From contig JBFEUI010000102.1 in assembly GCA_041547565.1 (NCBI GenBank), positions 1 to 10,072 on the forward strand: a stretch of DNA of 10,072 bases, read 5' to 3'. The notes under the pieces were generated by a model that did not search any database, was not told where the DNA came from, and worked only from the letters and a program-made list of their open reading frames with translations. The translations under genes and the position numbers were made by a program. Position 1 is the first letter of the stretch. The number at the start of each line of letters is the position of its first letter. The DNA is from JBFEUI01 sp041547565. GTDB lineage: Bacteria; Pseudomonadota; Gammaproteobacteria; Thiohalomonadales; Thiohalomonadaceae. Shown here in pieces: positions 1 to 5,412 of this stretch.

Positions 1-26
1 ATGCGCTCTTTGAGGCTTTCGGCCAT
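1..26 (-). CDS. Probable GatB/YqeY-family protein, 5' end only
   Basis: An ATG lies at 26-24 on the minus strand, 29 bases past the rpsU stop, and the frame stays open to the window edge. The eight readable codons give MAESLKER. YqeY-domain proteins often begin with a short stretch followed by LKERI or LKEQI, so this fits. In Pseudomonas and relatives, as I recall, a YqeY gene lies between rpsU and dnaG, which is the other reason for the call. No clear Shine-Dalgarno site is visible before the ATG; the gene may be translated by coupling to rpsU. With so few residues, dnaG or another gene cannot be excluded. Confidence 0.45.
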
Positions 27-55
27 GGGTCAGGGATACGGGTTAAATCTAAAGC

Positions 56-271
56 TTAGTAGAGACGACGGGTGCGCATCTGTTCGCGGAAGGTCTTCTT
101 CTGCTGGCGCTTTACTGCCGCAGCTTTCTTGCGCTTGCGAACAGAGGTCGGCTTTTCATAGGCCTGGCGGCGGCGAACCTCGGACAGGACACCGGCCTTC
201 TCACAGCTGCGCTTGAAACGGCGCAGGGCGACGTCGAAGGGCTCGTTTTCTCTTACACGTACAGCAGGCAT
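56..271 (-). CDS. rpsU: 30S ribosomal protein S21
   Basis: This encodes S21, a small basic protein of the 30S subunit involved in initiation and in pairing of the Shine-Dalgarno helix. The product has 71 residues, the same length as E. coli S21, and shares its core (VRENEPFDVALRRFKRSCEK near residues 6-25) and its Arg/Lys-rich tail ending in RLY. The ATG at 271 is preceded by GAGGTG (286-281) with nine bases between, a strong ribosome binding site. The stop is TAA at 58-56. It is divergent from tsaD and would be the first gene of the classic rpsU-(yqeY)-dnaG-rpoD macromolecular synthesis operon leaving the window. A sigma70-type promoter sits at 327-355. Confidence 0.98.
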   Translation of the reverse strand: MPAVRVRENEPFDVALRRFKRSCEKAGVLSEVRRRQAYEKPTSVRKRKKAAAVKRQQKKTFREQMRTRRLY

Positions 272-326
272 TTACTAAATCACCTCGAAATATTGGTTAA
301 ACCGTGACTAGTCAGGGAAACGCGCG

Positions 327-355
327 ATTGTATAGATCAGCGGACAAAATTGCAA
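327..355 (-). promoter_or_regulatory. Sigma70-type promoter of rpsU
   Basis: On the minus strand, TTGCAA (355-350, 4 of 6 to the -35 consensus) is followed after exactly 17 bases by TACAAT (332-327, 5 of 6 to the -10 consensus). Transcription would start near 320, giving a leader of about 50 bases that contains the rpsU ribosome binding site. The plus strand reads TATAGA at 331-336, overlapping the same -10, so tsaD may use the same melted region, but it lacks a recognisable -35. Confidence 0.65.
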
Positions 356-387
356 AGGTCTTGTGCCGGAGGGGGGGAGCGGTGACA

Positions 388-1413
388 ATGCGCGCCATGC
401 GAGTGCTTGGAATCGAAACATCCTGTGATGAGACCGGCGTTGCCCTGTATGACGACGAGCAGGGCCTGCTGGGGCATACCTTATATAGTCAGGTGGCGAT
501 GCACGCCGAATACGGTGGTGTGGTGCCGGAGCTGGCCTCGCGCGATCACGTGCGCAAGTTGCTGCCGCTGCTGCAGGAGCTGTTTGAGAGCACCGGTGTC
601 GGCCGCGATCAGGTTGACGCTGTGGCCTATACCGCCGGTCCCGGCCTGGTGGGGGCATTGCTGGTCGGCGCTGCCGTGGGACGCAGCCTGGCGTGGACCT
701 GGGGTGTGCCGGCGGTCGCCGTGCACCACATGGAGGGGCATCTGCTGGCGCCGATGCTGGAGACGCCGGCACCGCAATTCCCGTTTGTCGCCCTGCTGGT
801 CTCCGGCGGCCATACCCTGCTGGTGCGGGTCGATGGTGTCGGGGCCTACCAGATCCTGGGTGAGTCGCTGGACGATGCGGCCGGCGAGGCCTTTGACAAG
901 ACTGCCAAGCTGCTGGGGCTCGGTTATCCCGGTGGGCCGGCACTGGCGAAACTGGCCGAATCAGGCGATCCCACCCGCTACCGTTTCCCCCGTCCGATGA
1001 CCGACCGCCCCGGTCTCGACTTCAGTTTCAGTGGGCTGAAGACCTTTACCCTGACCACCTGGCGCGACAGCGGCGAGGATGAGGCGGCCAGAGCCGATAT
1101 CGCGCGTGCCTTCCAGGATGCGGTGGTGGATACCATGGTGATCAAGTGCAGGCGTGCCCTGAAGCAGACTGGTCTCAATAGACTGGTTGTCGCAGGCGGA
1201 GTAAGTGCTAACAAATCTCTGCGGGAGCAGCTTGCATTACTGGCAACAGGGTTGGGTGGCGAGGTCTACTATCCGCGGCCGGAATTCTGCACCGACAACG
1301 GCGCGATGATCGCCTATGCCGGTTGTCTGCGGTTGCAGGCCGGCGAGCACGCATCGCTCAGTTTCAGCGCTACGCCACGTTGGCCGATCGAAACGCTTGC
1401 CCCGCTCGACTGA
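388..1413 (+). CDS. tsaD: tRNA N6-adenosine threonylcarbamoyltransferase TsaD
   Basis: TsaD (Kae1/YgjD/Gcp) transfers the threonylcarbamoyl group from threonylcarbamoyl-AMP to A37 of ANN-decoding tRNAs, with TsaB and TsaE, in the cytoplasm. The product opens with MRVLGIETSCDETG, the ASKHA nucleotide-binding start. It has the metal-binding HMEGH motif, a GGHTLL segment, VAGGVSANKSLR and the terminal CTDNGAMIAYAG metal/nucleotide motif. Counting from ATG 397, the two motif histidines are residues 111 and 115, the E. coli numbering, and the length is 338 (E. coli 337). I give ATG 388 because GGAG at 376-379 lies eight bases before it; ATG 397, three codons later, is the homology-based alternative. 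An open extension back to 304 has no family support. The stop codon abuts the plsY stop tail to tail. Confidence 0.97.
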   Translation: MRAMRVLGIETSCDETGVALYDDEQGLLGHTLYSQVAMHAEYGGVVPELASRDHVRKLLPLLQELFESTGVGRDQVDAVAYTAGPGLVGALLVGAAVGRSLAWTWGVPAVAVHHMEGHLLAPMLETPAPQFPFVALLVSGGHTLLVRVDGVGAYQILGESLDDAAGEAFDKTAKLLGLGYPGGPALAKLAESGDPTRYRFPRPMTDRPGLDFSFSGLKTFTLTTWRDSGEDEAARADIARAFQDAVVDTMVIKCRRALKQTGLNRLVVAGGVSANKSLREQLALLATGLGGEVYYPRPEFCTDNGAMIAYAGCLRLQAGEHASLSFSATPRWPIETLAPLD

Positions 1414-2013
1414 TTAGCCGGCTTTTTGTCCGATCTTTTTCTCCGTGCCCTGCAGGATGCGCTGGATGTTTTCGCGGTGACGCCAGAACAGCAGCAGCGC
1501 CATGGCCGCCATCATCACCATGAACGCGGGGTGGGGGGCCAGCCACCAGGCGAAAAGCGGTGACAGGGCCGCGGCGGTGAGGGCCGAGAGGGAGGAGATA
1601 CGGAACAGCGCCGCCACCATTAGCCAGGTACCCACCACGGCCAGGGCCACCTGCCAGGCCAGGCCGAGCAGCACGCCGAAGGCGGTGGCCACGCCCTTGC
1701 CGCCCTGGAAGCCGAAGAAGACAGGGTAGAGGTGGCCGAGAAAGGCGGCCATGGCCACCAGTGCCAGGGTCAGCGGTGCGGCACCGGCCGCCTGGGCAAT
1801 GAGTACCGGTATCAGTCCCTTTGCCATGTCGCCGACCAGAGTCATCGCGGCCGCTTTTTTCCCGCCGAAGCGCAACACGTTGGTGGCACCGGGGTTGCGT
1901 GAACCCTGGGAACGCGGATCGGGCAGTCCCATCATTTTACAGATGATGATGGCGGCGGAGAGGGAACCGAACAGGTAACCCATGAGCACGAGGCTGTAAT
2001 CGAGGATTGTCAT
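1414..2013 (-). CDS. plsY: Glycerol-3-phosphate acyltransferase PlsY
   Basis: PlsY is an inner-membrane enzyme that moves the acyl group from acyl-phosphate to glycerol-3-phosphate, making lysophosphatidic acid, the first step of phospholipid synthesis. The 199-residue product (E. coli 205) is very hydrophobic with several membrane segments. Three loop motifs are visible: GSLSAA near 16-21, SRNPGATNVLRFGGK near 38-52, and GFQGGKGVATAFG near 101-113. WRHRENIQRI follows near 177-186. The ATG at 2013 matches the family start. There is no Shine-Dalgarno site: the leader is instead five CTTNNNN heptamers ending three bases before the ATG. It is convergent with tsaD (zero bases between stops) and divergent from folB. 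Confidence 0.97.
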   Translation of the reverse strand: MTILDYSLVLMGYLFGSLSAAIIICKMMGLPDPRSQGSRNPGATNVLRFGGKKAAAMTLVGDMAKGLIPVLIAQAAGAAPLTLALVAMAAFLGHLYPVFFGFQGGKGVATAFGVLLGLAWQVALAVVGTWLMVAALFRISSLSALTAAALSPLFAWWLAPHPAFMVMMAAMALLLFWRHRENIQRILQGTEKKIGQKAG

Positions 2014-2016
2014 GGC

Positions 2017-2051
2017 GTGAAAGGTACAAGATACAAGGTACAAGATACAAG
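2017..2051 (-). repeat. Heptamer array in the plsY leader, five units
   Basis: Read on the minus strand (plsY sense), the array is CTTGTAT, CTTGTAC, CTTGTAT, CTTGTAC and the diverged CTTTCAC, with no gaps. It is followed by GCC and then the plsY ATG. The plus strand shows it as a 14-base unit repeated twice. It occupies the place of a ribosome binding site. A CACAAT hexamer (2064-2059, minus), a possible -10, lies just upstream of the array. Confidence 0.95.
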
Positions 2052-2081
2052 AGGGGAAATTGTGCGAGGGCCCGGCGAAGC

Positions 2082-2116
2082 CTTGTACCTTTTATCTTTT
2101 TTCTTGTACCTTGCGC
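2082..2116 (+). repeat. Heptamer array in the folB leader, five units
   Basis: Read on the plus strand (folB sense), the array is CTTGTAC, CTTTTAT, CTTTTTT, CTTGTAC and the diverged CTTGCGC, with no gaps. It is followed by CCT and then the folB ATG. It mirrors the plsY array in unit number, register and distance to the start codon, in inverted orientation. About 30 GC-rich bases (2052-2081) separate the two arrays. Confidence 0.93.
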
Positions 2117-2119
2117 CCT

Positions 2120-2548
2120 ATGGACATCATCTACCTCAATGATCTGAAGATCGATACCGTTATCGGCATCTACGACTGGGAGCGGCGGGTCAAACAGACC
2201 ATCAGCTTCGACCTGGAGATGGCGACCGACATCCGCAGGGCGGCCGCTTCCGACCACATCGACGATACCCTCAACTACAAGGACGTGGCCAAACGCATCA
2301 TCGCCTTTGTCGAGGCGAGCGAATTCCAACTGGTGGAGACGCTGGCGGAGCGGGTGGCGGAGATCATCCTCAACGAGTTCAACGTGCCGTGGGTGAGGCT
2401 GCGCCTCAACAAGAAGGGGGCGGTACGCTACGCCAACGATGTGGGGGTGATCATCGAACGTTGCGCCGGGAGCGCAACGTGTCGTCCGGAGGACGCCCCT
2501 GCGGGGCAGGCCATGGAGGGCCTGCAACAGAGAGGGAGCCGACCCTGA
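2120..2548 (+). CDS. folB: Dihydroneopterin aldolase FolB
   Basis: FolB splits 7,8-dihydroneopterin into 6-hydroxymethyl-7,8-dihydropterin and glycolaldehyde in folate synthesis. It is cytoplasmic and forms an octamer in known relatives. The product starts MDIIYLNDLK and has IGIYDWE at 15-21, with E21 in the pterin-binding position. K98, the catalytic lysine position, lies in the RLNKKGAV segment, and the core ends with DVGVIIER at 107-114. E. coli FolB ends seven residues after this point; here about 28 follow, encoded by a train of hairpins (2461-2525), for a total of 142 residues. The ATG at 2120 matches the family start but has no Shine-Dalgarno site. The TGA shares its last base with the folK ATG, so the two genes are translationally coupled. 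Confidence 0.96.
   Translation: MDIIYLNDLKIDTVIGIYDWERRVKQTISFDLEMATDIRRAAASDHIDDTLNYKDVAKRIIAFVEASEFQLVETLAERVAEIILNEFNVPWVRLRLNKKGAVRYANDVGVIIERCAGSATCRPEDAPAGQAMEGLQQRGSRP
2461..2525 (+). other. Train of four perfect hairpins at the 3' end of folB
   Basis: Four perfect stems follow one another: TTGCGC/GCGCAA (2461-2477, loop 5), CGTCC/GGACG (2483-2495, loop 3), GCCCC/GGGGC (2495-2507, loop 3) and GCAGGCC/GGCCTGC (2506-2525, loop 6). Neighbouring stems share one or two boundary bases. They encode FolB residues from about 114 to 136, which have no counterpart in E. coli FolB. The folK ribosome binding site (2532-2538) comes seven bases later. It looks like an inserted structured element that kept the folB frame open. 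Confidence 0.8.
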
Positions 2549-3036
2549 TGGCGCGAGTCTATGTCAGCATCGGCAGCAATATCGAGCGCGAGAAGAATGT
2601 GCGGGCCGGTGTCAATGACCTCAAAGCGCTTTACGGCGTGCTGCAGATTTCATCGGTCTTCGAGAGCGAATCGGTGGGGTTTGACGGCGAGAATTTCTAC
2701 AACCTGGTGGTGGGTTTCGATACCGACGAGCCGGTGACCGAGGTGGTCAGGCATTTGCGCGAGATAGAGGATGCCCACGGCCGTACCCGTACCGGGCCGC
2801 GCTTCTCCTCCCGTACCCTCGACCTGGACCTGCTGCTCTACGACGACCTGGTGCTAAACAGCGACGGCATCGACATCCCGCGCGATGAGATCACCAAAAA
2901 TGCCTTCGTGCTCTGGCCATTGGCCGAGTTGGCACCCGACGCCTTCCATCCCGGACTGCAGCAAAGCTTCGCCGAGTTGTGGAGCGAATTCGACAAGGAC
3001 AGGCAGCGGTTGTGGTCGGTACCGTTTGAGTTCTAG
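2548..3036 (+). CDS. folK: 2-amino-4-hydroxy-6-hydroxymethyldihydropteridine pyrophosphokinase FolK
   Basis: FolK (HPPK) transfers pyrophosphate from ATP to 6-hydroxymethyl-7,8-dihydropterin, the FolB product, and passes it to FolP. The product has 162 residues (E. coli 159). It begins with the beta strand MARVYVSIGSNI and carries the signature RTLDLDLLLYD at 89-99, where D92 and D94 are the magnesium-binding pair. KNAFVLWPLAELAP near 117-130 is also typical. The ATG at 2548 overlaps the folB TGA. GAGGGAG at 2532-2538, nine bases upstream, is a good ribosome binding site. Starts further upstream in this frame run inside folB and are not supported by the family. It is convergent with the SDR gene, 15 bases apart. 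Confidence 0.96.
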   Translation: MARVYVSIGSNIEREKNVRAGVNDLKALYGVLQISSVFESESVGFDGENFYNLVVGFDTDEPVTEVVRHLREIEDAHGRTRTGPRFSSRTLDLDLLLYDDLVLNSDGIDIPRDEITKNAFVLWPLAELAPDAFHPGLQQSFAELWSEFDKDRQRLWSVPFEF

Positions 3037-3051
3037 CCGGGTCAACAGAGC

Positions 3052-3801
3052 CTAACTGTTGAGCGAGCGGCCGCCGTCAACGGTGAGCACCTGGCCGCTG
3101 GTGTAGTCGGCATCCCTGATCAGGAACAGTACCGCACGGGCGATATCGTTCGGGTTGCCCTGGCGCTTGAGGAAGGTGCGGTCGATGATTTTCTGCTTGG
3201 TCTCATCGTCCATCCCATTCTCCGGCCACAGGATGGCGCCGGGCGCGACGGCGTTGACGCGCACCTCCGGGCCGAGTTCGCAGGCGAGCGATTTGGTCAT
3301 CATCACCAGTCCGGCCTTGGCCATGCTGTAGACCGGGTGTTCCCTGAGCGGGCGCTCGGCGTGGATATCGACGATGCTGACAATGCAGCCGCGTTCACGC
3401 CTCAGGAACGGGGCGGCCGCCTGGCTGAGAAAAAACGGCGCCTTGAGGTTGGTGCCGATAAGGTCGTTCCACTGGGTCTCGTCGACCTGGCCGATGGGCG
3501 TGGGGTAGAAGGTCGAGGCGTTGTTGACCAGCGCATCGAGCCGTCCCCAGGCGCCGTGCGCCTTCTCCACCAAGGCGTCCAGGTGGGCGCTGTCGAGCAG
3601 GTCGCCCTGCACCAGTGACACCGAGTCGGCACGCAGCGCATTGAGTTCCTGCTGCAGCGTTTCGGCCCCCGCCTTCGACTGGCGGTAGTGCAGCACGATG
3701 TTGGCCCCGGCTGCGTGCAGGGTGCGGGCGGTGGTGGCGCCGATACGGTGCGCCGCGCCGGTAATGAATACAACCTTGCCCTCGAGTGTATTGTCCGTCA
3801 C
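3052..3801 (-). CDS. Pteridine reductase-type short-chain dehydrogenase
   Basis: This is an NADPH-dependent SDR of 249 residues that probably reduces dihydropterin or dihydrofolate. It shows TGAAHRIG at 14-21 (the TGxxxRxG loop of pteridine reductases rather than classical TGxxxGxG), NNAS at 93-96, and Y158/K162 in YSMAK. The classical catalytic Ser is replaced by Asp: VDIHAERPL puts D145 exactly 13 residues before the Tyr, the spacing of Asp181-Tyr194 in Leishmania PTR1. The start is GTG at 3801, with GGAG (3811-3808) six bases before it. Lying beside folB-folK supports a pterin role. FolM-type dihydromonapterin reductase activity is possible; the substrate is inferred. Confidence 0.85.
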   Translation of the reverse strand: MTDNTLEGKVVFITGAAHRIGATTARTLHAAGANIVLHYRQSKAGAETLQQELNALRADSVSLVQGDLLDSAHLDALVEKAHGAWGRLDALVNNASTFYPTPIGQVDETQWNDLIGTNLKAPFFLSQAAAPFLRRERGCIVSIVDIHAERPLREHPVYSMAKAGLVMMTKSLACELGPEVRVNAVAPGAILWPENGMDDETKQKIIDRTFLKRQGNPNDIARAVLFLIRDADYTSGQVLTVDGGRSLNS

Positions 3802-3829
3802 CTGTTACTCCAATCGCTGCAACTTCCGG

Positions 3830-3835
3830 TAGAAT
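3830..3835 (+). promoter_or_regulatory. Possible -10 element of a near-leaderless MidA transcript
   Basis: TAGAAT (5 of 6 to the -10 consensus) ends eight bases before the MidA ATG at 3844, so transcription would start almost at the start codon. No good -35 is visible in the 42-base gap shared with the divergent SDR gene, and no Shine-Dalgarno site precedes the ATG. Confidence 0.35.
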
Positions 3836-3843
3836 CAGCGCCT

Positions 3844-5064
3844 ATGTTATTCGATTCCACAAGCGAAAAGCCAAATCCGCGTGAAATGGCCGCCTCACTG
3901 CGCGAGTTGCCGCCGCCCGATGGTGCGGCCCAGGCACACAGCGAGCGCCTGATTGAGCATATTCGTGCCGAGATGGCGGCCGCTGGTGGACGGCTCTCTT
4001 TTGCCCGTTTCATGGAACTGGCCCTCTATGCGCCGGGGCTGGGCTACTACAGTGCCGGCAGTGCCAAACTCGGTGAGGCGGGGGATTTCATCACGGCCCC
4101 CGAACTCTCGCCGCTGTTCTCGCGCTGCCTGGCGCGTCAGAGTGCCGAGGTGCTGGCGGTGCTCGGCGGTGGCGATCTGCTTGAGTTTGGTGCCGGTACC
4201 GGGGTGATGGCGGCGGATATTCTGGCCGAACTGGAACGGCTGGAGTGTCTGCCCGAGCGTTACCTGATCCTGGAACTGAGCGCCGACCTGCGCCAGCGGC
4301 AGAGAACGACACTGGCGCAGCGGCTGCCCCACCTGGTTGGGCGGGTCGAGTGGCTGGAGGGGCTGCCCGAGGCGGGTTTTCGCGGTGTGGTGCTGGCCAA
4401 CGAGGTGCTCGATGCGATGCCGGTGCATCGTTTTTGCATCCAGCAGGGCAAGGCTAAAGAGCTGTTTGTCACCTGGGCGGAGGAACGCTTTTCCTTCGAG
4501 GCGGACACTATTGCCGGTCGCGAACTGCAGGCGGCGCTCGACACGCTGCTTGGCACCACGACACTGCCTGAGGGGTATGCGTCGGAGATCAATCTGCGTG
4601 CACGCGAGTGGGTGCACAGCATCGCCGCCGTGCTGGAGCGGGGTACAGCCCTGCTTGTCGATTACGGCTTTCCGCGCCACGAGTATTACCACCTGGAGCG
4701 CCATCACGGCACCCTGATGTGCCACTATCGCCACCGTGCCCACAGCGATGCGTTGATCCTGCCGGGGCTGCAGGATATCACCGCCCATGTCGACTTTACC
4801 GCAGTGGCTGATGCGGCGCTGGAGGCGGGTCTGCAGGTGGCCGGCTTTGCCTCACAGGCGAACTTCCTCATCGCCAACGGCCTATTGGAACTGGCCGCGG
4901 AGACAGAAGGGGATCAGCAGGCGCAACTGGAGGCCGCGGCCCAGGTGAAGCGCCTGACCATGCCGGGGGAGATGGGTGAGTTGTTCAAGGTGATGGCCCT
5001 GAGTCGGGGCCTGGATTTTGGCCTGCGCGGATTCGCGCTACGGGATGAGCGGGGTCGATTGTAG
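3844..5064 (+). CDS. SAM-dependent methyltransferase, MidA (DUF185/NDUFAF7) family
   Basis: This 406-residue class I methyltransferase belongs to the MidA family. The mitochondrial member NDUFAF7 dimethylates an arginine of complex I subunit NDUFS2; the bacterial substrate is not established. Visible motifs in order are GLGYYS (65-70), GDFITAPELSPLF (80-92), the SAM-binding LLEFGAGTG (112-120), ANEVLDAMPV (185-194), a cysteine-containing LMCHYRHR (291-298) and QDITAHVDFTA (310-320). These are hallmark MidA blocks. ATG 3844 is chosen because the family begins shortly before the first motifs and because the frame further upstream lies over the divergent SDR gene. It has no Shine-Dalgarno site and may be near-leaderless. 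It is convergent with the small gene at 5069-5269, four bases away. Confidence 0.93.
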   Translation: MLFDSTSEKPNPREMAASLRELPPPDGAAQAHSERLIEHIRAEMAAAGGRLSFARFMELALYAPGLGYYSAGSAKLGEAGDFITAPELSPLFSRCLARQSAEVLAVLGGGDLLEFGAGTGVMAADILAELERLECLPERYLILELSADLRQRQRTTLAQRLPHLVGRVEWLEGLPEAGFRGVVLANEVLDAMPVHRFCIQQGKAKELFVTWAEERFSFEADTIAGRELQAALDTLLGTTTLPEGYASEINLRAREWVHSIAAVLERGTALLVDYGFPRHEYYHLERHHGTLMCHYRHRAHSDALILPGLQDITAHVDFTAVADAALEAGLQVAGFASQANFLIANGLLELAAETEGDQQAQLEAAAQVKRLTMPGEMGELFKVMALSRGLDFGLRGFALRDERGRL

Positions 5065-5068
5065 CGGA

Positions 5069-5269
5069 TCAGGCATTGGTGGCGGGCAGCAGTTCCCTGA
5101 GCTGTTTCCTGCGCTGTTCCAGCAGCAGGTGGTAGTGCTTTGACAGCCGTTTTTCGTAGGCGCAATCGCCATCGTGGCCCATCCGAATGAGGCGCGCCTC
5201 AAGGTAGGCGATCTCCTCGCGTATATGGTGTGCCGCGTGGGCATTGCTGGGAGTGGTGTGTAGGTGCAT
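5069..5269 (-). CDS. Small protein of unknown function, predicted PhoB-regulated
   Basis: I do not recognise this 66-residue protein. It is supported as a real gene by the site AAGGAG, seven bases before the ATG at 5269, and by a promoter region with a Pho box at 5319-5336. The N terminus is histidine-rich (H2, H4, H11, H14, H15). The rest is charged and predicted helical (IREEIAYLEARL, then EKRLSKHYHLLLEQRRKQLREL), suggesting two helices or a helical hairpin. The single cysteine is in the HDGDCAYE linker. There is no signal peptide or membrane segment, so it is probably cytoplasmic. It is divergent from the orphan methyltransferase and ends four bases from the MidA stop. A role in phosphate starvation is inferred only from the operator. 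Confidence 0.8.
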   Translation of the reverse strand: MHLHTTPSNAHAAHHIREEIAYLEARLIRMGHDGDCAYEKRLSKHYHLLLEQRRKQLRELLPATNA

Positions 5270-5302
5270 GCTGTTTCTCCTTATGGTTTTTACACCTGGC
5301 CG

Positions 5303-5336
5303 AGATTACGCCGTGAACATGACAGCGTGATGACAG
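5303..5336 (-). promoter_or_regulatory. Pho box and promoter of the 66-residue gene
   Basis: On the minus strand, two perfect CTGTCAT heptamers (5336-5330 and 5325-5319) are separated by exactly four bases (CACG). This is the architecture of an E. coli PhoB operator, whose consensus is CTGTCAT, a four-base linker, then a second copy. Ten bases later comes TAATCT (5308-5303), a weak -10 at the 10-base distance also seen in phoA. The predicted start near 5296 gives a leader of about 26 bases with the ribosome binding site. The linker is less AT-rich than usual. Confidence 0.75.
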
Positions 5337-5367
5337 TTTGCAGCCTAAAAACAGCAGGCGGTTAGAG

Positions 5368-5373
5368 TACAAT
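5368..5373 (+). promoter_or_regulatory. Possible -10 element for the orphan methyltransferase
   Basis: TACAAT (5 of 6) lies 39 bases before the ATG at 5413, which would give a leader of about 33 bases. No convincing -35 is found 16 to 18 bases upstream (5345-5350 reads CTAAAA), so an activator or alternative sigma factor would be needed if this is used. Confidence 0.3.
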
Positions 5374-5412
5374 GGAGCAGAAATACTACAGCCTGGAACG
5401 GAATAGAGAGCG

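Noticed and set aside
308..943. Open frame of 211 codons on the minus strand inside tsaD
   Set aside because: The product is rich in Pro, Arg and Ala, typical of antisense reading of GC-rich coding DNA; tsaD explains the region.
1414..1427. AGCCGGCT followed by T bases as a tsaD terminator
   Set aside because: The palindrome has no loop and lies inside the plsY coding end, so it does not form a convincing terminator.
3688..3843. N-terminal extension of the MidA gene
   Set aside because: It would overlap the divergent SDR gene by over 100 bases, and the translated extension has no family counterpart.
3895..4788. Open frame of 297 codons on the minus strand
   Set aside because: It lies wholly inside the MidA gene, whose protein motifs are unmistakable; the antisense product is rich in His, Gln and Arg with no domain. 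It is a GC-rich shadow.
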